Assembly (NCBI GenBank): GCA_034190875.2
Contig: CM067343.1
Coordinates: 62,610,751 to 62,674,750 of the forward strand
DNA from: Urechis unicinctus
Lineage: Eukaryota > Annelida > Polychaeta > Xenopneusta > Urechidae
Reading direction: 5' to 3'
Length of the DNA stretch: 64,000 bases
The notes beneath the pieces are model-generated. The model saw only the letters and a program-made list of their open reading frames with translations, was not told where the DNA came from and searched no databases. This document shows, piece after piece, positions 9,501 through 21,400 of this stretch; the stretch's first letter is position 1; every line of letters starts with the position of its first letter. The translations under genes and the position numbers were made by a program.

Positions 9501-12229
9501 AAGGCAAAACAAAAATTGTACCAATCCATCCCCTTCCAACGGTGGTGCAAAATTGTGTCGGTCTTGGAAGTGGTAGCCAAAATTGCAGTACCCAGATCTG
9601 TCCAATAAATGGCGGTTGGTCTATTGGAGCTCATGGTCGACATGCTCGCAGACTTGTGGAACTGGGTCACAGGCAAGAACAAGAAATTGTACCAATCCAT
9701 CCCCTTCCAACGGTGGTGCAAATTGTGTCGGTCTTGGAAGTGGTAGCCAAAATTGCATTACCCAGATCTGTCCAATAAATGGCGGTTGGTCTAATTGGAG
9801 CTCATGGTCGACATGCTCGCAGACTTGTGGAACTGGGTCACAGGCAAGAACAAGAAATTGTACCAATCCATCCCCTTCCAACGGTGGTGCAAATTGTGTC
9901 GGTCTTGGAAGTGGTAGCCAAAATTGCATTACCCAGATCTGTCCAATAAATGGCGGTTGGTCTAATTGGAGCTCATGGTCGACATGCTCGCAGACTTGTG
10001 GAACTGGGTCACAGGCAAGAACAAGAAATTGTACCAATCCATCCCCTTCCAACGGTGGTGCAAATTGTGTCGGTCTTGGAAGTGGTAGCCAAAATTGCAG
10101 TACCCAGATCTGTCCAATAAATGGCGGTTGGTCTAATTGGAGCTCATGGTCGACATGCTCGCAGACTTGTGGAACTGGGTCACAGGCAAGAACAAGAAAT
10201 TGTACCAATCCATCCCCTTCCAACGGTGGTGCAAATTGTGTCGGTCTTGGAAGGGTAGCCAAAATTGCAGTCCAATAAATGGCGGTTGGTCTAATTGGAG
10301 CTCATGGTCGACATGCTCGCAGACTTGTGGAACTGGGTCACAAAGAGAACAAGAAATTGTACGGTCCCCTTCCAACGGTCAAATTGTGTCGGTCTTGGAA
10401 GTGGTAGCCAAAATTGCATTACCCAGATCTGTCCAATAAATGGCGGTTGGTCTAATTGGAGCTCATGGTCGACATGCTCGCAGACTTGTGGAACTGGGTC
10501 ACAATCAAGAACAAGAAATTGTACCAATCCATCCCCTTCCAACGGTGGTGCAAATTGTGTCGGTCTTGGAAGTGGTAGCCAAAATTGCAGTACCCAGATC
10601 TGTCCAATAAATGGCGGTTGGTCAAATTGGAGCTCATGGTCGATATGCTCGCAGACTTGTGGAACTGGGTCACAATCAAGAACAAGAAATTGTACCAATC
10701 CATCCCCTTCCAACGGTGGTGCAAATTGTGTCGGTCTTGGAAGTGGTAGCCAAAATTGCATTACCCAGATCTGTCCAATAAATGGCGGTTGGTCTAATTG
10801 AGCTCATGGTCGACATGCTCGCAGACTTGTGGAACTGGGTCACAGGCAAGAACAAGAAATTGTACCAATCCATCCCCTTCCAACGGTGGTGCAAATTGTG
10901 TCGGTCTTGGAAGTGGTAGCCAAAATTGCAGTACCCAGATCTGTCCAATAAATGGCGGTTGGTCTAATTGGAGCTCATGGTCGACATGCTCGCAGACTTG
11001 TGGAACTGGGTCACAGGCAAGGGTACCAATCCATCCCCTTCCAACGGTGGTGCACAATTGTGTCGGTCTTGGAAGTGGTACCAAAATTGCAGTCCCCAGG
11101 TCTGTCCAACGGGCGGTTGGTCTAATTGGAGTGGTCGACATGCTCGCAGACTTGTGGAACTGGGTCACAGGCTAGAACAAGAAATTGTACCAATCCATCC
11201 CCTTCCAACGGTGGTGCAAATTGTGTCGGTCTTGGAAGTGGTAGCCAAAATTGCAGTACCCAGGTCTGTCCAATAAATGGCGGTTGGTCTAATTGGAGCT
11301 CATGGTCGACATGCTCGCAGACTTGTGGAACTGGGTCAAAGGCTAGAACAAGAAATTGTACCAATCCATCCCCTTCCAACGGTGGTGCAAATTGTGTCGG
11401 TCTTGGAAGTGGTAGCCAAAATTGCAGTACCCAGATCTGTCCAATAAATGGCGTCTGGTCTCTTTGGGGGCAATGGTCTCTATGCTCGCGGACGTGTGGG
11501 CCGGGCACTCAAACGCGAAGGCGAAGTTGCACCAATCCAGCTCCTTTCAATCGAGGTGCTGATTGTGTTGGGTCGTCTTTGCAAAATCTGCATTGCAACG
11601 ACGGAACATGTCCAACAAATGGCGGATGGTCCAGTTGGGGGTCTTGGACGCAATGCTCGGTTACGTGTGGTTCTGGCAGCCAGTTACGAACAAGGGCGTG
11701 CACCAACCCGCCTCCTTCGAATGGTGGTACTGAATGCGTTGGTTCTTCCACAGATAGTTTGCCATGCACCGGAGCAAACTGTACAGGTAGATACTCCCAC
11801 AGCAATTCTTTTATCATTTGTGAAAATGCTAAACGAGATCTGTTGTTATGTGATGGGTGGTGGAAAAGAGGCATGGGTGGGAAATAAGTTACACGTTTGA
11901 GTAGGCCCATGTAGAGAACATCAGCAGGTGTCAATTGGAGATAAATATCACTTGGTTTGATGCTTAACTAGATGCTAAATGGTGCTATAAATACTACCTC
12001 TGATCACACAAGGTAGTATAGTACCGTATGATGTCATTTCTGATTTAAAGCGCCGCAGTAGATTCTTTCATTTGCTGACAATCAGAATTTGTTGCTTTCT
12101 GCCATTACATTGTACCATGTGCTCTTGTTGTGTGTGGTTGTAGGTGGCTCGTGTGTGAAGAGGGTCAGCGTTCTGCTGGTACTATTGTGTCTATTGTACC
12201 AGCAGGAGGCAGGAGGCTATATTGCCTAG
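562..12229 (+). CDS. ADAMTS-like metalloprotease with about 27 thrombospondin type-1 repeats (5' end outside window)
   Basis: Predicted secreted zinc metalloprotease of the reprolysin/ADAMTS type, acting in extracellular matrix or mucus. Exons read from splice sites: 562-835, 1030-1105, 1234-1317, 1430-1605, 1756-1782, 1977-2082, 2314-2490, 2579-2709, 6223-6341, 6441-6495, 6587-6634, 6852-7031, 7195-11786, 12144-12229. Exon 1 has a furin-like RFRRQ site and then the start of the catalytic domain (VEMTLIVDHTVWEYW across the junction). The zinc motif HELGHGLGSGHD is split between 1977-2082 and 2314-2490, followed by MCDGDD and a Met-turn-like IMTP. LNEQCKLKFG marks the disintegrin-like part and DGTPCG the Cys-rich part. 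Exon 6852-7031 is a compact six-Cys module ending CCASC. The large exon holds the thrombospondin repeats. The signal peptide and most of the prodomain are not in the window. Odd points: exon 1756-1782 is one G too long for the next exon's frame, the repeat exon contains several frame slips, and the last exon can be read in two frames. Family assignment is firm; the exact orthologue is unknown. Confidence 0.85.
3430..4587 (+). pseudogene. THAP-domain Kolobok-like transposase, decayed
   Basis: The ATG at 3430 opens a THAP zinc finger of about 75 residues: a C-x4-C pair in CVAKWC, then the C-x2-H of CSEHF, with the invariant Trp between. Later blocks read in pieces: HVQDKHTGHSDLYL and DTLDQETSRKKQWIKP (about 3700-3853), KLSPLYQTSSVEAFHS and LHFSPKM (exon 3948-4119), LYLAGMHFNENS and YPKYKKGDYIV (from 4210), and YVNILNNFLLNEV to a stop at 4587. 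The order and wording of these blocks match the invertebrate THAP/Kolobok transposase family as I know it. At least one frame slip occurs between the THAP exon and exon 3948-4119, so the copy is probably inactive. In its natural element this protein would bind the inverted ends and catalyse cut-and-paste transfer into TTAA. Confidence 0.7.
4601..5825 (-). pseudogene. P2X7-receptor C-tail (ballast-domain)-like gene carried by the Kolobok element
   Basis: Three minus-strand exons are visible. Exon 5825-5569 starts MASAEECLSDTDSF, is very acidic, contains IKPYQFEPE and ends at a GTAAAT donor. Exon 5113-4899 reads CTCSHCTQMLTVTECVCCQE and, after a frame slip, CIIHHSGFDGVCFNPWAL. Exon 4766-4601 reads YRYTAYKQLVKWCWGYLGK and IRVPLPACAVAQIRKEFPS, ending at a stop at 4601. 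The Cys/His spacing, the CC-x-E block, the HxGF...C block and the AxxQLVxWxxGxLG...CxxxxIRxxFP block match the zinc-binding C-terminal domain of P2X7 receptors and the many invertebrate proteins annotated as P2X7-like. No channel domain is present. It lies wholly inside the transposon, tail-to-tail with the transposase gene. At least one frame break is present. Function is unknown; an accessory or regulatory protein of the element is an inference. Confidence 0.7.
7361..11786 (+). repeat. Tandem array of thrombospondin type-1 repeats, 171-bp unit
   Basis: Counting the core TGGTCGACATGCTCG gives 24 near-identical units of 171 bp (57 codons), for example cores at 7383 and 7554. A divergent first repeat lies at about 7205-7360 and two divergent repeats close the array (about 11450-11786). 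Each unit carries WSNWSSWSTCSQTCGTGSQ followed by a six-Cys pattern and NGGANCVGLG, the usual TSP1 layout with the Trp-x-x-Trp mannosylation motif. Units are nearly identical at the DNA level, which implies recent expansion or gene conversion. Frame slips occur around 7975-8050, 8220-8285, 8635-8745, 9190-9620, 10250-10390, 10800 and 11020-11130, while units on either side return to the same frame. That pattern suits consensus errors in a hard-to-assemble repeat at least as well as decay. Confidence 0.9.
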
Positions 12230-12402
12230 CTGCTGCCCTCATCCGTGCGGATTATGTTGAGGCGGGTGTTGGGTACTGTGGTATGGAATTCAACGTGATA
12301 TGACACAAAACGCCATTGCGTCAACTTGTACAAGCTGATCCTTCTTGACTGATTTGCGATTTTTGTTTTGAAATAATGCATTATTAACAATTACACATAT
12401 AT

Positions 12403-12425
12403 AATAAAGTTGGCAATTGAATAAA
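12403..12425 (+). terminator. Polyadenylation signals of the metalloprotease gene
   Basis: Two AATAAA hexamers (12403-12408 and 12420-12425) lie about 175-200 bp after the predicted final exon. They are the first such signals after the last coding exon on this strand. Confidence 0.45.
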
Positions 12426-12479
12426 AAGAGATATAAGCATTAAACGTGGAAACTTTTGTCATATATCTTAATGCGTTTG

Positions 12480-12780
12480 TAACCGGAAGTAAGGTCATTA
12501 ACATGAAATTAAATTATGCAGCTAACGCTGTTTCTGACTACATTTGACCCAAGTTGTATTAGAATCGGACGCGTTTTAACGATTTTAAAGATGATTGAAA
12601 TCGTTAGAGATTTTGTTTATACCATTTCGACTGATATCACTATTTTTCGACCCAGGGCGTTTGGAGAGAAATATTGATTCTGAACAATGATATATAGTAA
12701 GAAAAAGTTTGAAATTGAATTAAACTACAAAATGGTATCATTTTATTCACTTAGACATTCGGGATTTTAGATTTTATCAT
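12480..12780. repeat. Diverged dispersed repeat (family shared with 30.3-36.7 kb)
   Basis: This stretch, with an ACCGGAAGTAAGG-like start, TTTTTCGACC, GGCGTTTGG and AAACTACAAAATGG, resembles 36180-36560, where GACCAGAAGTGACG, TTTTTCGACC and GCTACACAATGATG appear in the same order. Both look like old copies of one repeat of unknown class. No coding capacity is visible. Confidence 0.5.
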
Positions 12781-12902
12781 TTACAATGACTTGAGCCATA
12801 GTTTCATAACCAGCTTCCTCCAATTGTAAAGTGGTCTACCGTCTCCCAGCATAGGGTCCTCCCCAAAAACCAAAGATGCTATGAACACATATCGTGTATA
12901 TA

Positions 12903-13983
<1,081 letters not shown>

Positions 13984-14441
13984 CATCGATATATATATAT
14001 ATAATATGAACATCGAAAGCCTTTCTATTCAGACGTACAATATTTCAAATAAAAAAGTGATAAGATAACAGACTAAGAAATATCACATAATTAGGAAAAA
14101 ATACAATATACACTTTGAAGAATATTGGTTTAGAGCATTTAGGCATTGTATAATTTAAGTATGTTTACTCAAGATTACCTAAATGAGCATAGGAAAGTGT
14201 GCACGATACTGTCTGCGATTTGTTCTCCACAAATGGAAATAAGCTCATTTTGTATATCGGGGCTAAGGTACATAGATCTTGGATCTCCGTGTTCTAGATG
14301 CTCTTTTAATATGGAATTCCCTTATCTCCTTCATGCCCCCTCAAGGCAATGTTCTGTTTCCCACAGAACACTATCGCTTCTGTTATACTTACAAGAATCT
14401 TTCTGTTCTTTTCAACGACCACATTGTAGTGGGATGACATC

Positions 14442-15598
14442 CTACATAGTATGTCTTTTTTTTTCGCCCTTCATTATTGCTAAGAAATGATCTGCTGAAT
14501 CACAATTAGACAGGTGGGCCTCTGATTTCATGTGGCTCAAAACTACCTTGGATATGTTGCTCCAATCTCTCAATACTGTGGTGACTAATGTTTTCACGCG
14601 AGCATCAGGGCCAGCAAACAGATGGCATTGGGCGCAGTAGACACCATCAGTGACCACAGAATAGCGTAGCCATGGATATGACACGAAATACTTTGGTTAA
14701 AGGGTGCGAAACCGTCCATGAGCATACCTAAAATTAAAGGTAATGTTCCTAATCAGGTTTGCTTCAAAATGAGCAATACAAATCGTTTTCTACAACAACA
14801 ACAATGATAATAATAAAATAAGAAGAAGAATAAAATAATAACAATATTAGAGTTGTTGGTTTAAGAGTCCTCGACGCTAACCGTTACGCCACAGGGACTT
14901 GTGATATGTCATTCGTAACTTTTTACTTATCTCAAGCGATTTATGGCCGAATTTGACTATCAAATTGTATTAAATTTTTATAAATTCTTGCTCTGAAAAT
15001 GTCACCAAATTAACAAAAACACATGCTATTATACTATTTATTCATTTGAATTTCCTCTTACAAAATTAATTAGTATTTCAGTTAAGTGTTACTTTTCAAG
15101 TCTACAGTAGCGTGTGTATTTTTATAAATAATAGTATACCTTGTTGGAAACTTGAAACTTGGAGCCTCATCCCAGTGTTTGGTCAGCAGGTTGATTTTGA
15201 ATTCACTATCATACGGGACTGATGTTGCACAAGTTCCATATTATCGAAAAATATCGGGATAAGGTGGGCAAAAGGTTGTCGGAGACGCCATTTTTGTTTG
15301 TTTAAAATTCGCGCTGTTTAAAACTTGACTTGTCGTAATAAAGACGGGAGGTAACTAAGATTGATCATAGTTATAATACGTAAAAGTAAAGCTAAGTTGT
15401 TTACCGTGTTTAAGATTTCATGTTTAAAGTGTGCTTGGAACATCGTAGTATAGGATACTATGTACAGTTACTACCGATATATATGACATTTACCCCTTAG
15501 GGTTCAAGTTTTACACGGGATTTAGGCCATTTAGAATTTTCATTTTTCAAAATCGAAGTACTCCCGGAAGTATGGGAGTATGCCTGGCTACGCGCCTG
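14442..15598 (-). mobile_element. hAT transposon, 5' half (ZMYM1/TTF-finger type)
   Basis: Read on the minus strand, the element begins CAGGCGCGTAGCCAGG at 15598. Its first 206 bp (15598-15393) match the start of the hAT copy at 60906 in inverted orientation. A transposase N-terminal piece lies at 14684-14442: PWLRYSVVTDGVYCAQCHLF, then DWSNISKVVLSHMKS and SNCDSADHFLAIMKG, the TTF-type/BED-like zinc-finger region seen in ZMYM1-like and 52-kDa-repressor-like hAT transposases. No matching 3' terminus was found to the left, so this copy is truncated. It complements the 60.9-kb copy, which keeps the 3' half. Confidence 0.7.
14858..14905 (-). other. tRNA-like 5' half with A box (SINE-head fragment?)
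   Basis: On the minus strand TCCCTGTGGCGTAACGGTT contains a good RNA polymerase III A box (TGGCGTAACGG) and is followed by GGACTCTTAAACC, resembling a tRNA-Lys-type anticodon arm. No B box or 3' half follows, only A/T-rich trinucleotide sequence. A truncated tRNA pseudogene or SINE head is the likeliest reading. Confidence 0.3.
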
Positions 15599-15599
15599 T

Positions 15600-17740
15600 T
15601 CACAAAAACCCGCCTGCGTTCCCAAACGGTTCTTGGACACCTCCCTAACGGTATGAGAGAGGTTGTGACCTTTGATAACGACTTTTTTAATATCTTTTCA
15701 AGGTTATGTTGTGATATCTGCAAACTCTTGAGTGGGCGCGCGTGTGTGTGTGTGAAATAGTAGTCGTTTGCAGCAACTGAAAGATCTAGGATATCTTCAT
15801 AGAATTCAAATAAGGGTCTCATCATTGGTTATTCAGACCAGGTAGTTCGTGACATGGGTCGGTAAAGACAAGTATATATGTCAAATGTTGCAGCATGTAG
15901 TTCAGGAAGTCATATTTCGTAATTCTCGTCACTACCTTTCCCCAACACACACGTGTAATTCTGTCGGATTGTCTAGTTTGTACCAAAGAGCTTATAGCTA
16001 CACAAAGAGGTCTCACCTCGACTGGCTCTGCGGTGAGTATTACTATGAGTTAAAGGCATCATCTGCAGGTTGCACCTCGACTGGCTCTGCGGTGAGTATT
16101 ATTATGAGCTAAAGGCACCATCAGATGGTTGCATTACTACAGAATCAACAAAAGCATATGGAATAGTTGATCCGACATCTCGGGTATCAGCGAGTCTTCT
16201 GATTGATCGAGGCAACAAAATTATTCAAAAAATTACTTGTGGTTTTAAAATGTGCGTTATTAAAAGCAGCGTACTGGACGCATACGGCTGCTCACGCAAC
16301 CCATGATGTGTCTATGCGAAAGAATGGGGGATGCTTGGCTGCACACCAATAGCAATAGCAAAATACATCGAAACATGATGTTGGCGATTCGACTTATTGA
16401 CATAAAGCAAAGCCACCACTTATATCGTCACAGTTTACTGGTAATTTGTGACCACAGAACTAATATTTCTCCTTTTTGATGAGCTAGTGACTTTACTAGC
16501 GTAGATAAAATTGTTCCTGCTAAATAATACAGGTGACGATAATGTCATGTTTATTTTGTCGCTTTGAGACATAAAACATGCTTATAACAATATGCTAATG
16601 ATATATTGATATACAGACACAACTTGTATACTAATTGTATTCATTATGCACTAAGTGGTTTTGGGAAGTAAATAAGTATACGGTGCAGTACAATGGTTGT
16701 AAATTTGTGACTTATGTAACCTTTGATGGATTCCTCTCCAGTTTTTCAGTCAGAATGAATATTTTGACAAAGGAGGCATACTGGATGCATTTTGGTATAG
16801 AACTAAGGTTGTATGTGAAGGAATCATAAAACTAAGTGTAAGTTCCATTCCAATTTATAAGTAATGGGATACTCTAATGGAGAAAACACCACTATATTCA
16901 AACTTAGTTTTTATTACGCAATAAAGAATTCGTGATAAAACGTGATCAGTTATGTTCAAAATAGAATTTGCGACAATCGAGTGAAAGCAAAATTGCGATA
17001 GCTCCGGTCGAACGGTAACATAAACATATACCGCTCCGCTTCAATATTTTGGGTGCACATTAAAACAAGCGTTTGACTATATCGCTGGGTTTGGCATCTA
17101 GAAAACAACATGTATCAAGAGCCTGTAAAAAAAGGTCCTATCGCACCAAGAGCTTACCACCGATCGATGCGATACTTGAAGAAATGCCATCTATAAATCA
17201 TTTCCGAAAAATTGCGATGCAATGACCGCCACTTTGCAAAATATTGGGTGATTTCCCATGATTTCCCGCGATTTCCCGCCGCCTCATCCGCATTGCCTCC
17301 CTGCTAAGCTTGCGAATCACTTTGAATACAATCTGTTGTTTCTTATCGAGTTCAGACGCAGGAAGTAGCAGTCGTCGATGGGTCTGGCCATTCTGAGCAT
17401 GAGCGGTGTATGTGGTCTTGAACTTCCAAATTTATCGAACTTCAATCGCCAGCCGTCTGAAATATCAATAAATCGTGTTCTCTTTAAGGAAACCACCGAC
17501 CACTCGTCGATCGCCACCGAGTCAAGTTTTTCAAAATAAAATACCCAATATTTAATTCGAGAGGTGACTTCCAATCATAATCTGAGTGTCTGTGCATGAA
17601 AAACCCTTTCGGATATTTGGTCTGAACAGGGGAGCCGTGGTCGAATGGCAAAAGAGCGCGAAATAATCCACGCTCCTTAAATATCGATTGTTGCCCCTCC
17701 GCGTTGAAGAGCTCCGTTGAAGAGAAAAATTATTCATCAG
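15600..17740. other. Intergenic stretch without a recognised gene
   Basis: Holds a roughly 61-bp tandem duplication at 16012-16131 (CTCGACTGGCTCTGCGGTGA in both copies), a triple GATTTCCC motif at about 17250-17280, and a minus-strand open frame at 17574-17317 containing SVVSLKRTRFIDIS that I cannot assign. The last 200 bp lead into the RBM5 promoter. Confidence 0.5.
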
Positions 17741-17745
17741 ACAAT

Positions 17746-17813
17746 CCGCCATCTTGCGTGTGGAAGAGAATGGGGAATAGTTTATTGGTCCCAAATTGTT
17801 GACCGAATATCCT
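17746..17813 (+). promoter_or_regulatory. Putative RBM5 transcription start region and 5' UTR exon
   Basis: CCGCCATCTTG at 17746-17756 is a YY1-type initiator element, common at starts of housekeeping genes. A strong donor, CCT followed by GTAAGT, begins at 17814. The next acceptor, TTTTTCAG, precedes 18455, and the first ATG of that exon is the RBM5 start. This suggests a short non-coding first exon followed by a 0.64-kb intron. Inference from motifs only. Confidence 0.4.
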
Positions 17814-18466
17814 GTAAGTTAAATGCAAGATTGTTATTCTTGAAGATGAACCAACACCAATATATACGGGTAAACTCTTGGTGCAAATTCGTGTCAACAA
17901 ACGCGCTGCGCTGTTCTAAAATAGACTAGCTCTAGATTTGTGAATCTGAGTGAATGTCTATCTCAAACAAGATCTGATTCGTTAGTTCCTCTCTCATTCT
18001 AGGCTAAAGATAGTTTGTGCCAGAAAGCATAGAAAACCACTCAAATATCTGAGGGTTGATGAGGAATATACAATTATTCAGTGAATTCGTCAGCAACTGC
18101 TCGCTTTAAGTATTACTGAATGTCTTTGTATATATTATTGGTGCTTGCATTGTGGTAGAAAAAAAAACAAGGGAAACAAACTTCAATCTGAGATCTGGAG
18201 ACATAGAAAAAACCTCCAGTCAGGTCGTTTTTTCTTCCATGTTTAACATCAGGCAGTTCAGTTCTCATAGACATTCAGTGAGATGCAGTTCTCATTCATA
18301 TCACTGTTCATTTGTATTTTCTTCATCAGTGCTGACATATAATTTGGTTTTCTATCGTCACCTACCTAGCTTTTGAATTTCGTGAGAGAGGTACTTAAAT
18401 GGTTACACAGCTTCCCAAGGTAATTATGTAATTTTCTCTTTTTTGGTTTTTCAGTTAGGAGCAGAT

Positions 18467-21400
18467 ATGGATGCAATTAGTAGATTTGCTGCAGAGCGCC
18501 GCCAGATTGCTGCAATGCATTTGCTGCAGCAGTCATCCATGCAACTACAACCCGTTTCCCTGCTGCAAGCCATCCCTGGACATCAACATCATCTTCATCC
18601 ACAACCACTTATGTCACAGGGTCAAATTATTATGCAAGCAGCACCCCCAATGATGTCCAACCCTCCACTGAGAGATGGCTTACCAATGCCTAGGGAGAGG
18701 TATTCATTTTTTACAAGTCGTTAGTAACTGATATGAATGTTTAAAATCTACTTTGCAAGCTTGTTTTACATTACTATTTCTCTAAATGAAGAACTCAACA
18801 CCCGCCACCCCGCAAATAAGTTCAAATAATGATCAATGGAACACAATGACATTTATATATTTATGTTGAACCAACCCTTTCTTTGCAGGATGATAAACCT
18901 ATACTTGAGCTTAGTCATAATTATTTTCTCCTACTCTCATAATTGGTCACTGCATAAATGATTGATCTATGTGAATTTAGGGAGAGACGACGCGAACGTC
19001 GTAGAAGAGATACAGATGAGGAGAGAGATCGCAGCTGGGATCGAGAGAGAGATCGAAGCCAGGAACGATACCCACGTGATCAGGATTTGCGTAATGAAGC
19101 ATCAGATGATTATGATAACCCTTACGATGATTTTGATATGCGAGATCGTAGGGCTATGGTGCGAGACCCAGGCATGGAGGTGCGGCCCTATTCTCTAGAT
19201 TCCTTCTCATTTATCTAAACAACAAATATATGATTGAAATGAATTTGATAGTTTATTTGAGGTTTTTGCACATGTTGATATTGCAGGACTTGAGTCCAGA
19301 CACTAGTTACAGTAGGGAGAGGCGAGAGAGACGTCGCCATAGAGAGCGTATCCGTGGTGATGACTATGATCGAGACTACCGTAGTAGTAGTAATGTTGAT
19401 GATAAGGGCCCTGATGCCAAGTGGATGACAGACACACCAACTAACACAGTCTTACTCCGAGGACTGCCCACATTCATTGATGAAAAAGATGTAAGTCATG
19501 TCAAGTTTCCTATTGATATCTGCTCGTTTCATTGAATGACTTCATTCTTTGCTTGGTTTTAAAGCTAGTCATTGTGTTAAAACTAAACTGTTGATTTCAG
19601 ATTCGTGCAGAACTCATGATGTTTGGTGTTCCTATAAAGGACGTGCGTCTCATGAAAAGAAAAGATACTGGTAAGAATAAAGGGAATGGTGGTGTGAGTG
19701 ATGTCCTTCCTCACACCCAGATCCATGAATCCATGTCGGGTTGCATCAAACCAAGGTTGCCAAGCAAAATTCCTTATTGCAGATCTCTCACTGGTCAAAT
19801 ATCTCTCATACACAGAACTGTATCATAATCCACTGCCTATAAAGCAAGGTTATTTCTTGACTTTGGCCTTTTTTGCAGTTCAAGGTGTTTGTTACCCAAC
19901 ATGACTAATGCTGTTCTTGTTGTCTGTGTTGGGTCTCGAGTGAACAAATTTTCACCTTCCCTGAAATGATAGATACTTTGCCAGGCATTTTTCCTGCTGA
20001 TGTTTATAGTGACAGATTCTGTATGCAGTGACCATGTCTTATCTGGTGCTAGAATGTCACATTTGTGTTTGGCACATCATTCTGTGCTGTGCTCCAGTTC
20101 CTTATTCTGGTGCGAGAGATGGTGCCTGGCACTAGATCCTCAAGCTGGTTTCTGCCCCTATTGTTGCTGGTGTTGGGTCTTAAGCTGGTGTATTTTGATA
20201 TGTGCACTTCATGTTTTTGAAAACTAAAGCTATTTTTAGTGTAAAACTGCTGAGAAAAATTCATTTTCAGGGTTTGGAAAGTAAAAATTACAAAATCATC
20301 TAGTTTTTATAAACGATTCATTCCATGGGCACTGCTTCCATTTGAAGTAATTTCAAAATAACATAGGAAGAGTAAAAGATTCCCGATTTTTATATTCAAG
20401 GCAAGTTGCTTAAAATTATAACAGTAAAAAGGCATGATGATCCATGGTAATACTTTTCCGTATTTTTCATAGAATTTCATTTGTGATGTAAAGCAAATTA
20501 GTCTAATTATGAAGGTCCTTTGTTTTGTCGTGTCCAGCACTGTTGTCTATGAAGGCCAATGAGACATTAAATGGTTCTGGTGATGAGTGTATTCATAAAG
20601 TTGGCAATTAAAAGGTGTTGCCTGCCCCTGTCATCGATGCGACAACATATGTGAATGTTTTAAACTAGGATTACATAAAACAAAAAATTGGCAACGTGTT
20701 TTTGTATAAACCCATTGTGAGAGATTTGTAATAACGTATTAAAAAGACCCCGCTGCAACCTTGGTAGGATGGTGTGACCTCAGAGTGACCTTGACCCTGC
20801 CCTGACCTGTATAGGGCCTGAGGGAGCCCAAGTGGTCCCAGCGGCTGCCTTGGTTGTCCTATGTTGCCCCCTGCCCAGACACACGATTCTCTGACCTGTC
20901 ATGACTAACACATGGTCGTTTGACATTGTTACACAGGTGTCTCCAGGGGCTTTGCTTTTGTGGAGTTTCAGACCATCACCGACGCCCAGCGCTGGATGGA
21001 CCACAATCAGGTTTAAACTTCACCTTTCGAAGTTTCTACTCTATGGGTTGGCAGCTGCTGCCCTGTGGCAAGTGTGCTCCAAGTTGACTGGTACTGTAGC
21101 TACATGTAGGCAGACAAACTGAGGTGTATCCAATGTGCCCCAGCTAATGGAGGGCCAGTGGGGCCCGGGTGTACATGGGCACTCCTTGTCACACACATCA
21201 CAGCCAACATCCTATGACAACCTTGTGTTTCAATACCAAATCTCTTCTACTGTATCAACAGTTCCCACACTCACAGTTAGTTTGGTGTTCACTTGGTAAC
21301 ATGCCTACACATTCACACACATCCTACTTACAAAACCAACTTTGATATCTTGTTCAGGCAACCAAGAAAAAATTGTCAAGCATATTTTTCAAAGCACATT

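Noticed and set aside
7325-11508. Long minus-strand open frames across the thrombospondin array (GDGLVQFLVLACDPVPQV repeats)
   Set aside because: They are antisense shadows of the 171-bp units, whose period is a multiple of three; the plus frame carries the conserved Cys and Trp pattern.
14858-14905. Functional tRNA gene
   Set aside because: Only a 5' half with an A box; no T arm, B box or acceptor partner strand.
17317-17574. BEN-domain-like exon on minus
   Set aside because: Some resemblance in the WVFYFEKLDSV stretch but no splice-site support and no companion exons; too weak to call.
18443-18466. Upstream ATG at 18443 as the RBM5 start
   Set aside because: It lies before the TTTTTCAG acceptor, so it is intronic; the ATG at 18467 is inside the exon.
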